64,000 bases of DNA from Sphingopyxis fribergensis (GCF_000803645.1 NZ_CP009122.1:1526501-1590500), one strand, 5' to 3'; numbered from the stretch's first letter, positions 1 through 10,860 are shown. A program made the numbers and translations. Notes: generated by a model from the sequence alone, not told the origin.

Positions 1-1413
1 GCGCGGACGATGAAGATGGTGGGCAATGCCGACCCCGAAAAGGCGGCCGATGCGATCATGGCGTTCGAGACCGAGATCGCGAAGGTCAGCTGGGCCATCG
101 CCGATCGCCGTGATATCGGCAAGATCAACAATCCGATGTCGGCGGACGAATTGGCGGCCTATGCGCCCGGGCTCGACTGGAACGCCTGGTTTGCGGGTTC
201 GGGCATCGCGCCGCAAAAGCGTATCATCGTCAATGAAAAGACGGCAGTGCGGGATATCGCCGCACTCTATGCCAAGACGCCACTCGACACGGTCAAGCTG
301 TGGCAGCAATTCCATGTCGCCGACAATGCCGCGCCCTATTTGTCGAAGGCGTTTGTCGACAGCAGATTCGAATATACCAAGGCGCTGAGCGGGGTCGGCG
401 AACTGCGTCCGCGATGGAAGCGCGGTCTGACGCTCGTGGACGGCAGCCTCGGCGAACTCGTCGGCGAAACCTATTCGAAGCAATATTTCCCGGCGAGCGC
501 GAAGGCGAAGATGGAGGTGCTCGTCACCAACCTGAAGCTCGCGATGGGCGACCGCATCCGGAACAACAGCTGGATGGCGCCGGCGACGAAGGACGCCGCG
601 CTGGCGAAGCTCGCCAAGATGGACGTGATGGTCGGCTATCCCGACAAATGGCGCGACTATTCGGGGCTCAAGATCGATCCCGCGGACCTTTACGGCAATG
701 TGAAGCGCAGCGCGGCGTTCGAATATGCCTATGCGCTGTCGGATCTGAACAAGCCCGTCGACCGCAAGAAATGGTCGATGAACCCGCAGGAAGTGAACGC
801 TTACAACGGCGGGCTCGAGAACAAGATCGTGTTTCCGGCGGGCATATTGCAGGCTCCTTACTTTAGCGAGAGCGTCGACGATGCGGTCAATTATGGCGCG
901 ATCGGCGCGGTGATCGGCCACGAAATCACGCACGGCTTCGACGATCAGGGGCGCAAGATCGATGCCGACGGTGCGGTGCGCGACTGGTGGACGCCCGAGG
1001 ATGCGGCACGCTTCGACGCGCAGGCCAAGGCGTTCGGGGCGCAATATGCAACCTATGAGGCCGCGCCGGGATCGTTCATCAACCCCGACCTGACGATGGG
1101 CGAGAATATCGCCGATCTGGCGGGGCTAGAGGTGGCTTATGACGCCTATCGCCGCTCGCTCGGCGGCAAGCCCGCGCCGGTGATCGACGGGCTGACCGGT
1201 GACCAGCGCTTCTTCCTTGCCTTTGCGCAAGCGTGGCGGACGAAGCAGCGCGAGGATGCGATCAAGCAGCAGGTGGCGAGTGACCCGCACAGCCCGGCGC
1301 GCTGGCGCATTATCGGGCCTGTGCGCAATGTCGATGCGTGGTACAAGGCGTTCAGCGTCGCCGCAGGCGCCAAATATTATCTGAAGCCCGAAGACCGCAC
1401 ACGGATCTGGTAG
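1..1413 (+). CDS. M13 family zinc metallopeptidase (5' end outside window)
   Basis: Secreted or periplasmic peptidase of the neprilysin/PepO (M13) family that cuts small peptides. The frame is already open at base 1 (first in-frame ATG at 10), so the N-terminal part lies upstream; 470 residues are visible of a family usually about 670-700 long. The zinc motif HEITH lies in the run VIGHEITHGFDDQGR, encoded near 910-950, and the third-ligand motif GENIADLAG follows near 1100. The C-terminus ends in ..RTRIW, close to the family's usual ..VW end. The signal peptide cannot be seen. Family assignment is secure; the physiological substrate is unknown. Confidence 0.93.
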   Translation, partial: ARTMKMVGNADPEKAADAIMAFETEIAKVSWAIADRRDIGKINNPMSADELAAYAPGLDWNAWFAGSGIAPQKRIIVNEKTAVRDIAALYAKTPLDTVKLWQQFHVADNAAPYLSKAFVDSRFEYTKALSGVGELRPRWKRGLTLVDGSLGELVGETYSKQYFPASAKAKMEVLVTNLKLAMGDRIRNNSWMAPATKDAALAKLAKMDVMVGYPDKWRDYSGLKIDPADLYGNVKRSAAFEYAYALSDLNKPVDRKKWSMNPQEVNAYNGGLENKIVFPAGILQAPYFSESVDDAVNYGAIGAVIGHEITHGFDDQGRKIDADGAVRDWWTPEDAARFDAQAKAFGAQYATYEAAPGSFINPDLTMGENIADLAGLEVAYDAYRRSLGGKPAPVIDGLTGDQRFFLAFAQAWRTKQREDAIKQQVASDPHSPARWRIIGPVRNVDAWYKAFSVAAGAKYYLKPEDRTRIW

Positions 1414-1429
1414 TCCTGAGACCCCTTTC

Positions 1430-2962
1430 TCAGGATTGGGCAGGGGCGGCCTTGTGTCGTCCCCGTACCGCCATCACGGTGAGCGACAGGGCTGCGCCGA
1501 GAATGACGAACAGCGCCGGAAAGCCACCGAGCACCGACATCATGCGGATGCCGTCGATGCCCGACGACGCGACGAGGATCGTCGCGACGAGGCCGATCGT
1601 CCCTCCCCACACGATCTTTACCGACAAAGGCGCTTCGGGCGTTTCGGGAGAGATTCCGTGCGTGGACAGCGAACTCATCGCAGACACGTTGCTGTCTGCG
1701 GCCGTGACATAGGACAGAAAGATCGCCGCGATCAGCAGCACGAGCACCGGCGTTCCGCCACCCAGCTTGCTGAAGAGGCTGTAAAGCAGCGGGTCGGGAC
1801 CGACGCTGGTCAGAATGGCGTAAAGACTTCCGCCTGAATTCTGGTCGATGATGATCGTGGTTCCCGCGATCACGATCATCCAGGCCGCGCCGAACAACGA
1901 GGGCAGCAGCAGATTGAACAGGATGAAGGACCGCACGCTGTATCCTACCGCGAGCCGACCGAGGAACAGTGCGGTCACCGGCGCCCAGGCGAACCAGTTG
2001 GCCCAGTTGAAGATCGTCCATTGCCGATGCCAATCGCCGTCGACGTCGAGGCCAAGGCTGCGGGGAAGGAATGTCGCGCTATAATTGCCCATAGCTTTGA
2101 AACCGAGCGAGGGGAGCGCGTGCCAAGGACCCATCGCGAAGACGAACAGCAGCACGCCGAAGAACAGCCAGACGTTGAGCAGCGATAGCCGCGTGATGCC
2201 GCGTTGCAAGCCGAGCGCGGCGGAAATGACAAAGGTCGCGACGATTACCGCCGCAATCGCCCAGCGTAGTGCCGGGCCGCCGGAAAAGCCGCCCAAGCCT
2301 TCTAACCCACCCGCCAATGCAAGAACTCCGGCGCCGAGCGAGGCCGCCATGCCGGCGACGAGCGCAAACAGGCACACGATGTCGATGATCGTACCGATCC
2401 GTCCATGCGCGCGCGTGCCGATCAACGGCACGAACAGCGACGACAGGCTGAACGGTTCGCGGCGGTTGTAATAGACGAGCGCAAATGCCAGCCCCGCGAC
2501 GGTGTAGATGGCATAGGGGGTCAGCGTCCAATGCAGGAACATCGTCGACATCGCGAAGGTCGCCGCCGCATCGCTGCCCGGTTCCAGCCCGAGCATTGCG
2601 GGCGGGTCGTTGAGGTGGAATAAGGGCTCGGCGGCGCCCCAGAAGAGGATGCCGGTGGCGATGGTGGTGCAGAGCGTGACTGCGAACCAGCGCCAGCGGG
2701 TCAGTATCGGCTTCGCGTCCGGCCCGCCGATGATCCGCCCGCCGAGCGGCGAAACCGCGATGCCTGCCAGAAGCGCCAGAAAGCCGATTCCCGCCCAGGC
2801 GAAGAGCGGCGAGAAATTGCGCAATATCCAATCGTTGATCGCGGTTTCGGCTGCGACCACCGCCGCGCCCTGCCACAGGCTGAGGATGACGGCGGCGAGA
2901 AGCACTGCGAGCGGCGTGAAAAAAACCGGGCGATTGATGGGGTGCTTGGGTGATGCTGGCAA
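1430..2962 (-). CDS. BCCT family betaine/carnitine/choline transporter
   Basis: Secondary transporter of the BCCT family, normally taking up quaternary amines such as glycine betaine or choline with Na+ or H+ for osmoprotection or as nutrients. About twelve hydrophobic segments run through the 510-residue product, and the family signature region (LFWGAAEPLFHL, then MFLHWTLTPYAIY) is clear. No ATG lies near the expected start; I place it at a TTG at 2962 just before the first membrane helix, which gives the usual family length. The frame stays open to 3124, so a longer GTG/TTG form is possible. It converges on the M13 peptidase gene. Confidence 0.85.
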   Translation of the reverse strand: MPASPKHPINRPVFFTPLAVLLAAVILSLWQGAAVVAAETAINDWILRNFSPLFAWAGIGFLALLAGIAVSPLGGRIIGGPDAKPILTRWRWFAVTLCTTIATGILFWGAAEPLFHLNDPPAMLGLEPGSDAAATFAMSTMFLHWTLTPYAIYTVAGLAFALVYYNRREPFSLSSLFVPLIGTRAHGRIGTIIDIVCLFALVAGMAASLGAGVLALAGGLEGLGGFSGGPALRWAIAAVIVATFVISAALGLQRGITRLSLLNVWLFFGVLLFVFAMGPWHALPSLGFKAMGNYSATFLPRSLGLDVDGDWHRQWTIFNWANWFAWAPVTALFLGRLAVGYSVRSFILFNLLLPSLFGAAWMIVIAGTTIIIDQNSGGSLYAILTSVGPDPLLYSLFSKLGGGTPVLVLLIAAIFLSYVTAADSNVSAMSSLSTHGISPETPEAPLSVKIVWGGTIGLVATILVASSGIDGIRMMSVLGGFPALFVILGAALSLTVMAVRGRHKAAPAQS

Positions 2963-3095
2963 ATGATCGGCCGATCGGACATGAAGAGGATACCCATGAT
3001 GGCGGTTGCCTTCGAACAGGTCAATTCGAGGCTGGGAACGTGCTACCGGGCAAAGCGTTGGACCGGCAGCGCAATCGATTGAAGGAGAAGTTCCG

Positions 3096-3494
3096 ATGAC
3101 CAGGATGATTATGACGGCCACCACCGCGCTTGCGCTTCTCGTCTCGGGTCAGGCGGCAGCCTTCCAGACGCCTGCCGATGCGACGACGGCGGCGCAACCC
3201 GCCAAGGATGGCACCACCCCCGAAGAACGATCGAACACGGCGCGACTCAACGCCGAACAGGCGTCGCGCGCCAAGGCGGACAACACGACCTATGCGCAGG
3301 AAGTGTCTGCCGCACAGCAGCAGGTCGCGCATGATCAGACCGTGTTCACCGAGGAAACGGCGGCCTATGAGGCAGAAAAGGCGCGCGTCGCCGCGATGTC
3401 GGCCGAAGAACGGATGACGTGGGAGGCCGATGCCGCCGCGTGCAAGGCCGGCGACACCACCCGCTGCGCCGCGCCGACAAAGCCGCCGCGCTAA
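3096..3494 (+). CDS. Small secreted Ala/Glu-rich protein, function unknown
   Basis: A 132-residue protein of unknown function. It starts with a clear Sec signal (MTRMIMTATTALALLVSGQAA, cleavage after AAA), followed by a polar Ala/Glu/Gln/Thr-rich region that looks helical, possibly coiled coil (EQASRAKADNTTYAQEVSAA onward), and ends with two cysteines (AAACKAGDTTRCAAP) that could form a disulphide. ATG 3096 is preceded by GAAGGAG at 3081-3087, which fixes this start over the in-frame upstream one at 3006. It converges with the next gene with a 4-base gap. I recognise no named family. Confidence 0.75.
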   Translation: MTRMIMTATTALALLVSGQAAAFQTPADATTAAQPAKDGTTPEERSNTARLNAEQASRAKADNTTYAQEVSAAQQQVAHDQTVFTEETAAYEAEKARVAAMSAEERMTWEADAAACKAGDTTRCAAPTKPPR

Positions 3495-3498
3495 GGCG

Positions 3499-3984
3499 TC
3501 AGTATTCGGCGGGGGTGGGGAGCATCACGTCAAGGGCCGGGGATTCGTCGGCCGTCCCAACCGCGCGCAGGTCTTCGCTCGTCGCCGCCGCGTGCGGCTC
3601 GGGGTCGGGAAAGCGTCCGCCGTAGCGATAATCGTCGCCGGGATCTGCGAGGATGGGTGGATCGATGTCCACCGCTCCCAGCTCGCGGAATTCGTCGCTC
3701 ATCCTGATGTCGCGGTCTGCCCGAAGCCGCAGTGCGACGCCGTAGCTATCCGCGCACCCCGGGCAGGGAAGGATTCCGCCGTCGCGCTGTGCAACCAGCG
3801 CGTCGGGGTTGGCGCTAAGGTTCGAATAGGACGTCCGTCCACCGGTTTCGCCGCCGAGCCGCGTCCCGGCGGCCATCTCGCCCAGCATGGCCCCGGCGGT
3901 CACGCCGGCCAGCGCCAGCACCGACCAGCGGAACAGCCGCACCCCTTTGTGCCGACTCGCAGCGAAAGATAATTTCTTCCCCAT
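3499..3984 (-). CDS. Hypothetical single-pass membrane protein
   Basis: A 161-residue protein with one hydrophobic segment near the N-terminus (about residues 18-40, LFRWSVLALAGVTAGAMLGE) and a polar C-terminal domain. That domain contains a CPGC pair (GGILPCPGCADSYGVALRLR) that could bind metal or form a disulphide, followed by an acidic tail. The ATG at 3984 has no good ribosome-binding site, and the frame is open further upstream to 4317, so the start is uncertain. I recognise no family. High-GC codon bias in this frame supports it being real. Confidence 0.6.
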   Translation of the reverse strand: MGKKLSFAASRHKGVRLFRWSVLALAGVTAGAMLGEMAAGTRLGGETGGRTSYSNLSANPDALVAQRDGGILPCPGCADSYGVALRLRADRDIRMSDEFRELGAVDIDPPILADPGDDYRYGGRFPDPEPHAAATSEDLRAVGTADESPALDVMLPTPAEY

Positions 3985-4227
3985 CGGCCAATTTGGCCAT
4001 GACCAATTGCCAGATGCAAGTCCGGTGTCATGATGTTGCCCGCCGGTCGGCCATTGGTCGACGGATCGACGCCTTTCGTCTGTCAATCGAGCCGCTGTCC
4101 GCCCCGATCGATCCAAAGGCGATTCTGATGACGTCCAGGGGATATTACTCCCTTGCGGGATATCGGAAGACGGTCTCCCCGGTCCGCCAGCCGGTATTCC
4201 GCATCCTTTTGAAGAGAGGACTCCCCC

Positions 4228-4578
4228 ATGGCGAAATTTTCTTTCCTGTTGGCCGCGCCGGTTGCGCTGGCTGGCTTTTCGGTTCCGGCCGCAGCCGAAG
4301 ACGAGGGTGACCGGCACACGGTCGTTGTGCGATACGACGACCTGAACCTATCCAGCGTCCAGGGCCGCGAGCGGTTAAGCACCCGCGTCAAATATGCCGT
4401 GCAGAAAGTGTGCGGCAGCCGGCCCACGCACCGGCAGGGGCTTCGCGAACGCGGCCTCGCCAATCGCTGCGAGGACACGGCGATGGCCGACGCCGATGTG
4501 AAACTCGCCGGCCTGTTCAACGGCGAAAGTGCGCGCCTCGCCGACCGCGGCAGAATCGCCGTCGTCGCGGCTCCCTGA
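4228..4578 (+). CDS. UrcA family protein
   Basis: A 116-residue exported protein of the UrcA family, a group of unknown function common in sphingomonads and caulobacters. A signal peptide (FSFLLAAPVALAGFSVPAAA) is followed by the family core: VVRYDDLNLSSVQGRERL, then VKYAVQKVCG with the first cysteine and ANRCEDTAM with the second. GAGAGGA precedes the ATG by about 10 bases. A strong intrinsic terminator follows at 4608-4642, so this is probably a single-gene transcript. Confidence 0.85.
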   Translation: MAKFSFLLAAPVALAGFSVPAAAEDEGDRHTVVVRYDDLNLSSVQGRERLSTRVKYAVQKVCGSRPTHRQGLRERGLANRCEDTAMADADVKLAGLFNGESARLADRGRIAVVAAP

Positions 4579-4607
4579 CCAACCCCGCCGTATGTTGATC
4601 CCGAAAG

Positions 4608-4642
4608 GCGGTCATGCCCCCGGCGGGCATGGCCGCTTTTTT
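4608..4642 (+). terminator. Rho-independent terminator after the UrcA gene
   Basis: GCGGTCATGCCC (4608-4619) pairs with GGGCATGGCCGC (4625-4636) in a 12-bp stem with one G-T wobble, and is followed by six Ts. It ends the plus-strand transcript. The response-regulator stop codon at 4647 from the opposite strand lies just beyond. Confidence 0.85.
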
Positions 4643-4646
4643 CGGC

Positions 4647-5378
4647 TCAGGCGTGCATGATCGCCTTGACATCGTGGAGATAGGTGCGGCCGATGCGGTG
4701 TACGCCGCCTTCACCCAGGTCGACGCTCCATGCGCCGTCGCCATGGTGCTTCAGTCCGACAATGCCTTCGCGGCGGATCATCTTCGACCGATGGATACGC
4801 ATGAACTGGTCGGGGTTCATGCGGGCTTCCAATGATTTGATCGTCTGGTGAATCAGCCAGCTGCGGCCACCGACATGCAGGCGCATATAATCGCGCTCGG
4901 CCTCGATCAGGTCGACCTGGCCCGCGTCGATGCGCAGCATCTCTCCGCGGTTCTGGACCCAGAATTCGTTGATCCATTTGCTCTTCTGCGCCGGCGCGCG
5001 CTCGGTTGCACGCCATTCGCGAACGCGCGAGAGGGTGCGGGCGAGGCGTTCGGGTGAGACGGGCTTGAGCAGATAATCGACCGCGGCGACATCGAAGGCC
5101 GCGACCGCATAGCGATCGAAGGCCGTGACGAACACGACCGCTGGCGGATTATCCAACCCCTCGATCGCCGCCGCGACCTCCAGCCCGTTCAGGTCGGGCA
5201 TCGCGATGTCGCAGAGCACGAGGTCGGGTGCGAGCGCATCGACCATGCGCAGCGCCGAGGCGCCGTCGCTGGCCGTACCGACGAGCGAGACGCCGTCCTG
5301 CTGGCCGGTCAGGATCTGCAACCGTTCGATGGCGAGCGGTTCGTCGTCGACGATCAGCGTACGCAATGTTTGAATCAT
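4647..5378 (-). CDS. LytTR-type response regulator
   Basis: Transcription factor of the AlgR/LytR type, 243 residues. An N-terminal receiver domain (about 1-120) has the acidic pair DDEP at 11-14, phospho-acceptor Asp57 in LVLCDIAMPDLNG, and Lys in YLLKPVS. A C-terminal LytTR DNA-binding domain (about 140-240) carries the typical patterns DYMRLHVGGRSWLIHQTIKS and FMRIHRSKMI. It starts 3 bases after the kinase gene, so the two form a two-component pair. The target genes are not evident; the upstream MATE exporter could be one, which is inference. Confidence 0.9.
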   Translation of the reverse strand: MIQTLRTLIVDDEPLAIERLQILTGQQDGVSLVGTASDGASALRMVDALAPDLVLCDIAMPDLNGLEVAAAIEGLDNPPAVVFVTAFDRYAVAAFDVAAVDYLLKPVSPERLARTLSRVREWRATERAPAQKSKWINEFWVQNRGEMLRIDAGQVDLIEAERDYMRLHVGGRSWLIHQTIKSLEARMNPDQFMRIHRSKMIRREGIVGLKHHGDGAWSVDLGEGGVHRIGRTYLHDVKAIMHA

Positions 5379-5381
5379 GGG

Positions 5382-6554
5382 TCAGCAGGCCTCCCGTGCC
5401 AGCGGCAGCCAAAGCGATACAACAAAGCCGCCGTTATCCGAAGGGCCCCATTCGCAGCCGGCGGTGGGGCCATAGCGCGTCAGCAGGCGTTCGCGGACAT
5501 TGCCGAGCCCAAGGCCGGTGCCTGACGCAGGGGCGGGCGCCTTTGGGTCGATATCATTCTCGATCCGCAGCACTAGCAGCCCATATTCGGCGCTGGCAGT
5601 CAGGCGGACTGCAATCTTCCCCTTGCTCGGCGCGACGCCATATTTGATCGCATTTTCGATGATCGGTTGCAGGATCAGCACGGGGACGCAGGCATTCTCC
5701 AGCTCCTTTGGCATCGACACCTCGACCTGCAGCCGGTCGGGGAAACGCGTCTGCTCGATGTCGAGATAGAGGCGCTGGAGAGCGATCTCCTCGTCGAGGC
5801 TGACGAGCTGCTCCGGATCGACCGCGAGGCTCGATCGCAGGAAGGACGACAGATTCATGATCATCGTCTCGGCCTCGCTCTTCGATCCCTTGAGAACGAG
5901 GGTCGACAGCGAATTGAGCGTGTTGAACAGGAAGTGCGGGTTGACCTGATAATGCAGCGCGCGGAGCTGGGCGGTCTGCGCTTCGATCCGAAAGTGATTG
6001 GCGCGGCGTTCGACCGCGCGCATCTCGTTGGCATAGCCGAAGGCGACATAGAGCGCGGCCCACACGGCGAAAAAGAAATACCAGCGGATCGAGCTGTCGA
6101 GGATCAGCATCATTTCCCATGCGCCGGGATATTTGCCCTGCATCTCCTCGATCAGCTTGGCGCCGTCCGCCACGGGAAACCAGTAATAGAAGACGAGAAG
6201 ATTGACCGTCGCATAGATGATGACGAGCGGTACGGCCGCTCCCATTGCCGCGGCGAGGCGGGCGCCGAAACTTTGCGGCTGGGCGCGTTGGAGCAGCTGG
6301 TAAAGGACGAAGGTGCACAAAATGCCCGCGATCACCACGACGGCGCGGCGCCCGGATGACGTCCATTGCTCGGGCGCGCCGGTCAGCATCGCAAGGACCG
6401 TGGTGATCAGGAAATAGATCACCCACATGGCGATGATCGAGCCGATCGCGACGCGCGGATTGACCCGCGCGTCCGAGGCGCGCCAATCGGGGTCCGTCGC
6501 CAGCATTTTCGCGCGCTGGTCACGCAGCGCGTCCTTGCGGTTTGTCATGTTCAT
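5382..6554 (-). CDS. LytS/YehU-like sensor histidine kinase
   Basis: Membrane sensor kinase of 390 residues that should phosphorylate the LytTR regulator encoded directly downstream. Four or so membrane helices fill the N-terminal half (WVIYFLITTVLAMLTG, AVVVIAGILCTFVLYQLL, VIIYATVNLLVFYYWF, WYFFFAVWAALYVAFGY). A His_kinase domain follows with the phospho-accepting His in HYQVNPHFLFNTLNSLS, then an ATPase domain with an N-box (LQPIIENAIKYG) and a G-box (GTGLGLGNVRERL). Start at 6554 (or ATG 6548) avoids overlap with the MATE gene that ends at 6650. The signal sensed is unknown. Confidence 0.9.
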   Translation of the reverse strand: MNMTNRKDALRDQRAKMLATDPDWRASDARVNPRVAIGSIIAMWVIYFLITTVLAMLTGAPEQWTSSGRRAVVVIAGILCTFVLYQLLQRAQPQSFGARLAAAMGAAVPLVIIYATVNLLVFYYWFPVADGAKLIEEMQGKYPGAWEMMLILDSSIRWYFFFAVWAALYVAFGYANEMRAVERRANHFRIEAQTAQLRALHYQVNPHFLFNTLNSLSTLVLKGSKSEAETMIMNLSSFLRSSLAVDPEQLVSLDEEIALQRLYLDIEQTRFPDRLQVEVSMPKELENACVPVLILQPIIENAIKYGVAPSKGKIAVRLTASAEYGLLVLRIENDIDPKAPAPASGTGLGLGNVRERLLTRYGPTAGCEWGPSDNGGFVVSLWLPLAREAC

Positions 6555-6649
6555 TGACGATGCTTTAGCGGCAAATAGCAGTCGATGGCTAGCGGGCGCC
6601 GGGCCGCCAGTCGAAGCTGCGCGCGTCTTGGTCGAAAGCGGGAAGCCCG

Positions 6650-8110
6650 TCAGCTCGCCGGTTGCGGCAATGCGCGGCGCCAATTGCCGCGCTTATATAT
6701 GGCCCAAGCCATCGCCAGCGAGGCGAGCGACGAGAGCGGAAAGCTCCACCATAGGATATCGCTGCCCACCGACGGGTAACCGAAATAATAGATTCCGATG
6801 CGGATCGGGAACATCGACAGGAACAGGATGACGAGCGGCGGGACGACCGAGCCGTTGGCGCGCAGCGTGCTGATCAGCACGATCGTCGTGCCGAACGGCA
6901 GGAAGGTCCAGGTCGCGATCAGCTGAATATTGCGCGCGACGTCGATCGCCGGGCTTTCGCTCCCGAGGAAAAGCGCGAGCGCGGCGCGGTCGAACGCGAG
7001 GAGGAGGGCGATGAGCACGCCGGTCATCGCGAGGTTGATTGCGATGCCGCTGTTCGTCACCGACGATACACGGTCCCAGCGCCCGGCACCGATATTCTGC
7101 GCCGCCATCGAGCTGACCGCAGCGCCGACCGCGAGTGCGGGCATCTGGATGTAATTCCATAGCTGGAGCGTGGCGCCATAGGCGGCGGCGGTGACGATCC
7201 CCTCGCGGTTGACGAGCCCGACCATGACGAGCCCAGCGCCCGAGATGACGAGCATCTGCGCGCCCATCGGCAGGCCGCGGCCGATGATGAAGCGGAGCTC
7301 GCTCCATTTGGGGTAGAGATAGGTAAGCTCGCGGCCGCGGAGGCGCAGGACGTGATTCTTCGCGTAGAACCAGCCGATCATGCCCGCGAGGCTAATCGTC
7401 CCCGCGACGGCGGTTGCCAGCGCGCTGCCCGCGATTCCCAGGCGGGGAAAGGGGCCGAGGCCGAGGATCAGCACGGGGTTGAAGACGATATCGAGCACGA
7501 CCGCGAGGATCATGAAGCGGAGCGGCGTCACGGCATCACCGGCGCCGCGCGAAGCCATCATCAGCGTGACCGAGAGCATACTGGCAGGAACCGCGAGGAA
7601 GGTGACGCGAAGATAATCATGCGCGAGCGCGAAGGCTTCGGCCGGGGTCTTGAGCCAGCGCAAAATCTGGTCCGACGCGAACCAGCCGAGGATCGCGATC
7701 ACGACCGAGAAGATCAGCGCAAGGCCGATCACGCCGCCGGTCGCGCGGCGTGCGGCGTCGATATCGCCGCGGCCCATCGACTGACCGATCAGCACCGTCG
7801 CCGCCATGCCGAAGCCGAAAAAGGCGCCGAACATCAGGAACATGATGATGTTCGCATTGGCGGTCGCGGCGAGCGCGCCTTCGCCGAGGAACTGCCCGAC
7901 CCAGATCGAGTTCACCGAGCCTGAGAGCGTCTGGAGGATGTTCGACGCGAGCGTCGGCAGCGCGAAGATAATCAGCGTTTTGGTGATCGGCCCCGTCGTC
8001 AGGTCCATCCGCCCGCCGCCGCGTGCGGTCTGGCGCGGCGGGACCGGGCTCGCGGCCGGGTCCGCCGCCGCCGCGACCGGCGTCGGCGTGACGGGAACCT
8101 CTTCGTTCAC
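6650..8110 (-). CDS. MATE family efflux transporter
   Basis: Multidrug and toxin extrusion antiporter of 486 residues that exports organic cations or drugs using Na+ or H+. About twelve hydrophobic segments follow a polar Pro/Ala-rich N-terminus. Internal two-fold symmetry is visible: [19 protein letters not shown] near residue 62 in the first half, and [20 protein letters not shown] in the second. It overlaps the valS stop by 4 bases (8107-8110), so it is translationally coupled to valS and is followed by the kinase/regulator pair on the same strand. Confidence 0.92.
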   Translation of the reverse strand: MNEEVPVTPTPVAAAADPAASPVPPRQTARGGGRMDLTTGPITKTLIIFALPTLASNILQTLSGSVNSIWVGQFLGEGALAATANANIIMFLMFGAFFGFGMAATVLIGQSMGRGDIDAARRATGGVIGLALIFSVVIAILGWFASDQILRWLKTPAEAFALAHDYLRVTFLAVPASMLSVTLMMASRGAGDAVTPLRFMILAVVLDIVFNPVLILGLGPFPRLGIAGSALATAVAGTISLAGMIGWFYAKNHVLRLRGRELTYLYPKWSELRFIIGRGLPMGAQMLVISGAGLVMVGLVNREGIVTAAAYGATLQLWNYIQMPALAVGAAVSSMAAQNIGAGRWDRVSSVTNSGIAINLAMTGVLIALLLAFDRAALALFLGSESPAIDVARNIQLIATWTFLPFGTTIVLISTLRANGSVVPPLVILFLSMFPIRIGIYYFGYPSVGSDILWWSFPLSSLASLAMAWAIYKRGNWRRALPQPAS

Positions 8111-10860
8111 CCCAGCCGCGCCAATGCGGCGGTCAGGCGGTCGGCTTCGGCTTCCTTCGCGGCATGGTCGGCGCGTGCCTTTTCGACGGCTTCGGGCTTG
8201 GCGCGCTCGACGAACGACGGGTTATTCAGGCGGCCCGCAAGGCCGTCGCGTTCCTTCGCCGCAGCGGCGAGTGCCTTAGTCAGACGATCGCGTTCGGCGG
8301 CGATGTCGATCACGCCCTCAAGCGGCACGGTGATCGTCTCGCCCTCGACCACGAGCTGCGCCGAGGCACCCGCGGGGGCGGGGTCGAAGCTGATCTCTTC
8401 GAGACGTGCGAGGCGGTCGAGCTGCGCGGCGAGCTTTTCGGTGCGGTCCTTGAGCGACGCCGGGAAATGCGCGGTCAGACGCGCACCCGGTGGCAACCCG
8501 AGTTCGGCTTTGGCGGTGCGCAGTTCGCTGACGAGCTTGATCAGCCAGTCGATGTCGGCGCTCGCATCGGCGTCGCGTGCGGCGTTCGGCGCGGGCCATT
8601 TTGCGGCGATCAGCGGATAGTCCGCACGATCGCCGAGCCCCGTCCACAGCTCTTCGGTGATGAAGGGCATGAAGGGGTGCAGCATGACGAGGATCTGGTC
8701 GAGCACCCAGCCGGCAACGGCCTTCGTCTCGTCGTCGATCGCGCCCTTGATCAGTTCGAGATACCAGTCGCAGAAGCGGTCCCATGCGAAGCTGTAGATC
8801 GCGTTTGCCGCCTCGTCGAAGCGATAGTCGGCGAGCGACTTCTCCATCGCGGCGACGGTCGCGGCGACCTCGCCGATGATCCAGCGGTTGACGGGCAGCG
8901 TCGCAGCGGGCGCTTCGATGCTGGTCGACGCCGTAATGCCATTGGCTTCGCAGAAACGCGCGGCGTTCCAAAGCTTGGTCGCGAAGTTGCGATAACCGGC
9001 GAGGCGCGCGTCATCCATCTTGATGTCGCGGCCCTGGCTTTCCATCGCCGACATGAAGAATCGCAGCGCGTCGGCGCCATATTGGTCGATCAGCCCGAGC
9101 GGGTCGACGACATTGCCCTTGGACTTCGACATCTTCGCGCCGTCGGGCGCGCGGACGAGGCCGTGGAGGTAGAGCGTCTTCCAAGGGACATCGCCCATGA
9201 ACTCCATCCCCTGCATCGCCATGCGCGCATCCCAGAAAAACAGGATGTCGAAGCCGGAGATGAGCACGTCGTTCGGATAATGGCGCTTCAGGAGGTCGCT
9301 ATTCTCGGGCCAGCCGAGCGTCGCAAAGGGCCAGAGGGCGGAGGAGAACCATGTGTCGAGGACGTCCTCGTCGCGCGTGAGCGCGACGCCGACGCCGGCT
9401 TCGGCTTGCGCTTCCTCTTCTGTCTCGGCGACAAAGATGCTGCCGTCCTCGGCATACCACGCCGGAATTCGGTGGCCCCACCACAGCTGGCGCGAGACGC
9501 ACCAGGGCTGGATATTCTCCATCCAGTTGAAGAAGGTCTTTTCCCACGTCTTGGGGACGATGTTGATACGGCCGTCGCGCACCGCCTGCATCGGCGGCTG
9601 CGCCAGCGTCTTGGCGTCGACATACCATTGGTCGGTCAGCATCGGTTCGATCACCACGCCGCCGCGGTCGCCGAACGGCTGCATGATCATTTTGTCCTCG
9701 ACCTTGACCATCAGCCCTTCGGCGTCGATGTCGGCGACGACGCGCGCCCGCGCCTCATAACGATCGAGCCCGCGATATTCTTCGGGAACGAGGTTGAGCG
9801 CGTCGATTTCGGCCGGGGTCGCGGTCGCGCCCTTGGCGATTTCGACGGCGCGTGCGGCGGCTTCGGCATAGGCTGGCCCATCGGCGCGCATCGCGGCAAC
9901 TTCGTCCATCAGGCGGTACATCGGAATGCCGTTGCGCTGCGCGACGCCATAGTCGTTTTCGTCATGCGCGCCGGTGATCTTGACCGCGCCCGAGCCGAAA
10001 TGGGGGTCGGGATATTCGTCGGTGATGATCGGGATCAGGCGGCGATGTTCCTTCGGCCCGACGGGGATTTCGCAATATTTGCCCACGATAGGCCGATAGC
10101 GTTCGTCATCGGGGTGCACCGCGACGGCGCCATCGCCGAGCATCGTTTCGGGGCGCGTCGTGGCGATCGAAATATAGTCGCGCGCTTCCTCCAGCACGAC
10201 ATTGCCGTCGGCGTCGCGCTCGACATAGGTATAGGTTTCGCCGCCCGCGAGCGGATATTTGAAATGCCACATATGGCCCGGCATTTCGTGCGATTCGACT
10301 TCGAGGTCCGAGATCGCGGTTTTGAGCGCGGGGTCCCAGTTCACGAGCCTTTTGTCGCGGTAGATCAGGCCCTTTTTGTGGAGGTCGACGAACACCTTGA
10401 CGACGGCGCGGGTGAAATGCGGGTCCATCGTGAATTGTTCGCGGCTCCAGTCCATCGAGCAGCCGAGGCGGCGGAGCTGACGGGTAATCTGGCCGCCGCT
10501 GGTCGCCTTCCATTCCCACACCTTGTCGACAAACTCGTCGCGCGTGAAATCGGTGCGCTTTTGCTGACGCTCATTGAGCTGGCGCTCGACCACCATCTGC
10601 GTTGCGATGCCGGCATGGTCCATGCCGACGACCCACAGCGCATCCTTGCCGCGCAGCCGTTCATAACGGACGAGCACGTCCTGCAACGTATTGTCGAGCG
10701 CGTGGCCGATGTGCAGCGCGCCGGTGACGTTCGGCGGCGGGTTTACGATCGTAAAGGGTGTCGCGTCGGGACGCGACGGGCGAAACAGCCCGCGGCTTTC
10801 CCATTCATGGGCCCATTTCGCCTCGATAGCGGCGGGATCGAACGTTTTTTCCATCGGCAT
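8107..10860 (-). CDS. valS: Valine-tRNA ligase
   Basis: Class I aminoacyl-tRNA synthetase that charges tRNA-Val and edits mis-activated threonine; 917 residues, normal for a bacterial ValS. The HIGH signature is at residues 50-53 ([17 protein letters not shown]), the KMSKS loop near 577 ([14 protein letters not shown]), and a C-terminal coiled coil typical of ValS ([18 protein letters not shown] onward). The start is the ATG at 10860, with a second ATG two codons later. It is the first gene of a minus-strand run valS, MATE, kinase, regulator. A very long open frame antisense to it is a codon-bias shadow. Confidence 0.97.
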   Translation of the reverse strand: MPMEKTFDPAAIEAKWAHEWESRGLFRPSRPDATPFTIVNPPPNVTGALHIGHALDNTLQDVLVRYERLRGKDALWVVGMDHAGIATQMVVERQLNERQQKRTDFTRDEFVDKVWEWKATSGGQITRQLRRLGCSMDWSREQFTMDPHFTRAVVKVFVDLHKKGLIYRDKRLVNWDPALKTAISDLEVESHEMPGHMWHFKYPLAGGETYTYVERDADGNVVLEEARDYISIATTRPETMLGDGAVAVHPDDERYRPIVGKYCEIPVGPKEHRRLIPIITDEYPDPHFGSGAVKITGAHDENDYGVAQRNGIPMYRLMDEVAAMRADGPAYAEAAARAVEIAKGATATPAEIDALNLVPEEYRGLDRYEARARVVADIDAEGLMVKVEDKMIMQPFGDRGGVVIEPMLTDQWYVDAKTLAQPPMQAVRDGRINIVPKTWEKTFFNWMENIQPWCVSRQLWWGHRIPAWYAEDGSIFVAETEEEAQAEAGVGVALTRDEDVLDTWFSSALWPFATLGWPENSDLLKRHYPNDVLISGFDILFFWDARMAMQGMEFMGDVPWKTLYLHGLVRAPDGAKMSKSKGNVVDPLGLIDQYGADALRFFMSAMESQGRDIKMDDARLAGYRNFATKLWNAARFCEANGITASTSIEAPAATLPVNRWIIGEVAATVAAMEKSLADYRFDEAANAIYSFAWDRFCDWYLELIKGAIDDETKAVAGWVLDQILVMLHPFMPFITEELWTGLGDRADYPLIAAKWPAPNAARDADASADIDWLIKLVSELRTAKAELGLPPGARLTAHFPASLKDRTEKLAAQLDRLARLEEISFDPAPAGASAQLVVEGETITVPLEGVIDIAAERDRLTKALAAAAKERDGLAGRLNNPSFVERAKPEAVEKARADHAAKEAEADRLTAALARLG

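Noticed and set aside
2701..3024. Possible frameshift at the start of the BCCT gene
   Set aside because: An alternative frame offers an ATG (FMSDRPIICQHHPSTPS), but the main frame covers all expected helices from a TTG at 2962, so no frameshift is needed.
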